64,000 nt of DNA from Bedellia somnulentella (Eukaryota; Arthropoda; Insecta; Lepidoptera; Bedelliidae): positions 19,344,001 through 19,408,000 of the forward strand of contig OY755177.1 of NCBI GenBank assembly GCA_963576735.1, written 5' to 3'. Every line of letters begins with the position of its first letter. The stretch's first letter is position 1. The notes below the pieces were generated by a model. It had not been told where the DNA came from, made no database searches, and was given only the letters and a program-made list of their open reading frames with translations. The translations under genes and the position numbers were made by a program. This document shows positions 61,749 through 64,000 of the stretch, piece by piece.

Positions 61749-61950
61749 TAACATAACATAAAATAAACGTTCACGCCGTTTATTCCCGAAGGGGTTGGCA
61801 GAGGTACCAATACTCACCGTTAACAACAATGATAAATTAACCACACATATGACTTTAGAAAAGACAAATTGGTGTAAGCCCGACCTAGGATTTGAACTCA
61901 CGCCCTTCTGTTTTCGGGCGGGTGTTCTACCCACTGGACTATCAGGTCGT
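61749..61950 (-). mobile_element. SB SINE (SB2) with internal deletion
   Basis: AACAT tail, GCCGTTTATTCCCGAAGGGG, then from ACCAATACT directly to CACCGTTAACAACAATG and a complete head ending GACTATCAGGTCG. About 165 bp is missing. Confidence 0.9.
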
Positions 61951-62561
61951 TTAATTTGCGTTTATTTGTCAATTTTTAATATTTTATACATTTATGGTAA
62001 AACTTGGTAAAAGTTCCATTAAGATGAATATAATAAATAACATAATTGAGTCTTTCTGTTCCTTCGGATCGCACAGTGTCGAGTACCTATATAACAGGTT
62101 ATATATAACCTATTACGTGCTATTATGATGTTGAGGAAACATAAAAGATTTATGAGATACCTCCCGCCAAAATATTAGAAGAATATGACCCAAAATAATC
62201 GGATTATTGGCTTGTGGTCTCTCGCTTTGGTATTGAATTTAGATTGTTTTATTATAAGATGTTTGAATATAATTGTTATTGTTTTGTTCCGTTGTTCCGT
62301 ACTTATTTATTTTGTTTTGGAACTCTGTTAAAAACAATTGCATTTTTATCAGATACTAGTGGTCTACCCCGGCTTCATACGGATGGTGTTAGGTATTTTT
62401 CACTGCGATATGCTTACCCCTTACGATATTTGGCGTGATGATATATATAGCCCACGTTGCTTCTGAAAGTCTAAGGTATACATTTGTGAAAACCAAAATT
62501 CTCGTAGTTTTGGAGCCTATTCATTACAATCATACAAAGTTTTCCTCTTTATAATATTAGA
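61951..62561. other. No gene or recognised repeat
   Basis: Includes CTAGTGGTCTACCCCGGCTTC near 62355-62376, similar to the 3' end of some lepidopteran Helitrons. No partner end found. Confidence 0.4.
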
Positions 62562-62799
62562 TATACATACATATACTCACGGTTATAAATCCCTAGAAGG
62601 GGTAGTCATAGCTAAGGAATTAGAAATTCCTCAGGAAGTTTCGTGGGGAATAGATTGTTAAATAAAGGTTGTTGGTGATGGGTCTCCAGCTGCATCGCCC
62701 AAAAATCCCTTAGAAAGCCCCAATATTGTTAGTCGCCTCTTTCGTATACCCATCGAAAAAAATGGGGTAGTGCTATTCTAAGCCAACACTACACAGCAA
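62562..62799 (-). mobile_element. SA retroposon, full length (SA1), small deletion
   Basis: Complete apart from the CCACTTTTGG segment, deleted at AATTCCTCAGGAAG. Confidence 0.9.
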
Positions 62800-63507
62800 A
62801 TATAAGTGTCTAATAATAATTAAGTAATATTAGTGTAGAGTTAAAATTAATATTACACAAAAAATATTGTCAGTTTAATATTATTTATCATAGTTGTGAA
62901 TTACTTGCAGCTTATAAAAGGTTTGAGCTTTTGAACACAAGGTTTATTTTATTAAAATATTAAGCTCAGTATTTAAAAGTCAAAATTTAACCTTTTTGTA
63001 ATACAGCAGGCAATATAATGTGATTGAAAAGGGTCATCGGCAACTAATTCCTAATCAAATCGCTCACCACTTTGAATTTCAGAGTAAGAGGTAAAAAGTG
63101 CAATTGTAACACTGCACGGTAATATCATAGGAGCCTCCAGCACAAAAGAGTTTTAAAGCAACGTAGAAAGTAATAAAATAAATGGTATTACGGGTTCTGC
63201 GATGTCTACAAACCAACAGCGCAGCATAGGTCGTATTCTATCTAAAATCAAATTTACGGTCGACAAAATCAGCTGGGACTTCTCTATTGTTATCAGCAAA
63301 CTGAAGAAGGCTTAATGAAGATTTAATCTTCAGAATTTACTGAAATAGAAGTTCGTGAGAGCGCCGGTGGGCCGGCGAGCTGGCTTCATTGTTTGCTTAT
63401 TTATCCCTCTTAAAGTTTTAGCCTAGTTTACAATTCGAATTTTATTTTGTCTGTCTTTTAGACTGTTTGAAGTTTCGGATATTGTTTGAAATACTTTTTA
63501 TAGAATG
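62800..63507. other. No gene or recognised repeat
   Basis: AT-rich. Nothing supportable. Confidence 0.5.
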
Positions 63508-63516
63508 ATTCGATAT

Positions 63517-63770
63517 TTGCCGTGTAGTGTCGGCTTAGAATAACACTACCCCTTTCTACCCATGTATGATCGTAAGAGGCGACTAAGGGTATAGGGGCTT
63601 TTAAGTGGATTTTGGGCGATGCGGTTGGAGACCCGTCCCCAAAAACATTTATTATTACCATCTTTTCCCCAATCAACTTCCAAAAGTGGCTAAGGAATTT
63701 CTCATTCCAAAGCTCTGGCTACCCCGTTTAGGGATTTATAGCCGTGAGTATACTTATGTATGTATGTATA
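63517..63770 (+). mobile_element. SA retroposon, full length (SA2), 9-bp duplication
   Basis: ATTCGATAT at 63508-63516 and 63771-63779. Confidence 0.95.
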
Positions 63771-63819
63771 ATTCGATATAAACATAGAATAAAGATAGTC
63801 AGAGGTAATCAGAGAATAA

Positions 63820-63921
63820 AGGTATAAAGGTAGTCAGAGTTTCAGAATTAGAAATTCTTCAGCTAGTTTTAGACAAAATATTGTAAAATAAATGTTGTTG
63901 GTGATGAGTCTCCAACCGCAC
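63820..63921 (-). mobile_element. SA retroposon, middle part only
   Basis: AGGTAGTCAGAGTTTCAGAA, TTCTTCAGCTAG and GTCTCCAACCGCACCC. Confidence 0.75.
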
Positions 63922-64000
63922 CCTTTTTTGTCTCTGACGAAGTCTCACATATATCTCGGGAAAAAATAGGGAAGGGTTTCTCTAAACTAAAACTAATGTA

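Noticed and set aside
791..63921. CRISPR-like array, because short repeats recur across the window
   Set aside because: Repeats are 250-370 bp, irregularly spaced, in both orientations and with target duplications.

Overview
This is repeat-dense, non-coding eukaryotic DNA, most likely from a moth or butterfly (Lepidoptera). The reasons are: non-autonomous Helitrons with ends I recognise from that order (CTATTAATATT near the 5' end, CTAG at the 3' end), hundreds of base pairs of tRNA-headed SINEs, mariner relics, and several other repeats common in Lepidoptera. The species cannot be named from the sequence. I found no host exon, rRNA, CRISPR array or bacterial operon. Every coding trace I could explain belongs to a mobile element.

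Two short retroposon families dominate. SA (about 250 bp, roughly 55 copies and fragments) starts near TGTAGTGTCGGC and ends in GCCGTGAGTATATG plus a (TATG)n tail. SB (about 370 bp, about 20 copies) has a tRNA-like head with A- and B-box matches and ends in GGCGTGAACG plus (TTATG)n. Many copies have perfect 8-16 bp target-site duplications. A 5'-truncated non-LTR LINE with a 240-codon open frame (31618-32394) ends in the same way. SA, SB, a third family SD and the LINE share one 3' architecture: a CCCC-loop-GGG(G) hairpin, then GGCnGTGA, then a short tandem tail. This looks like the recognition signal of one RTE-type LINE machinery. A further family, SC, carries a tRNA-like module with a complete cloverleaf and repeatedly forms inverted (fold-back) junctions.

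DNA transposons: a TA-flanked Tc1/mariner-type relic (2884-4543) with a possible derivative at 58741-59070; a 2.8 kb element with perfect 30 bp terminal inverted repeats (23469-26258) holding eight copies of the 9-mer GTAACAGAG and a decayed minus-strand gene with the motif FSDGPATQYRQKQNFY; a Harbinger-type fold-back MITE (36205-36456); two overlapping mariners (39632-41517) and a third on the minus strand (54270-55694); four Helitrons (10831-11790, 41729-42735, about 43740-43995, 44223-44713); and a 164-bp-arm GC-rich palindrome containing TTAGG repeats (50264-50685).

Layout: 1-9 kb, mixed relics and the Tc1-type element; 9-22 kb, dense SA/SB with one Helitron; 23.4-26.3 kb, the GTAACAGAG element; 29-36 kb, LINE, SC and SB copies; 36-44.7 kb, MITE, mariners and Helitrons; 45-54 kb, SB/SA clusters and the large palindrome; 54-56 kb, mariner; 58-60 kb, SC copies; 60-64 kb, degenerate repeats. 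Nesting gives relative ages: SA sits inside SB, mariner, Helitron and the GTAACAGAG element, so SA activity is among the youngest.
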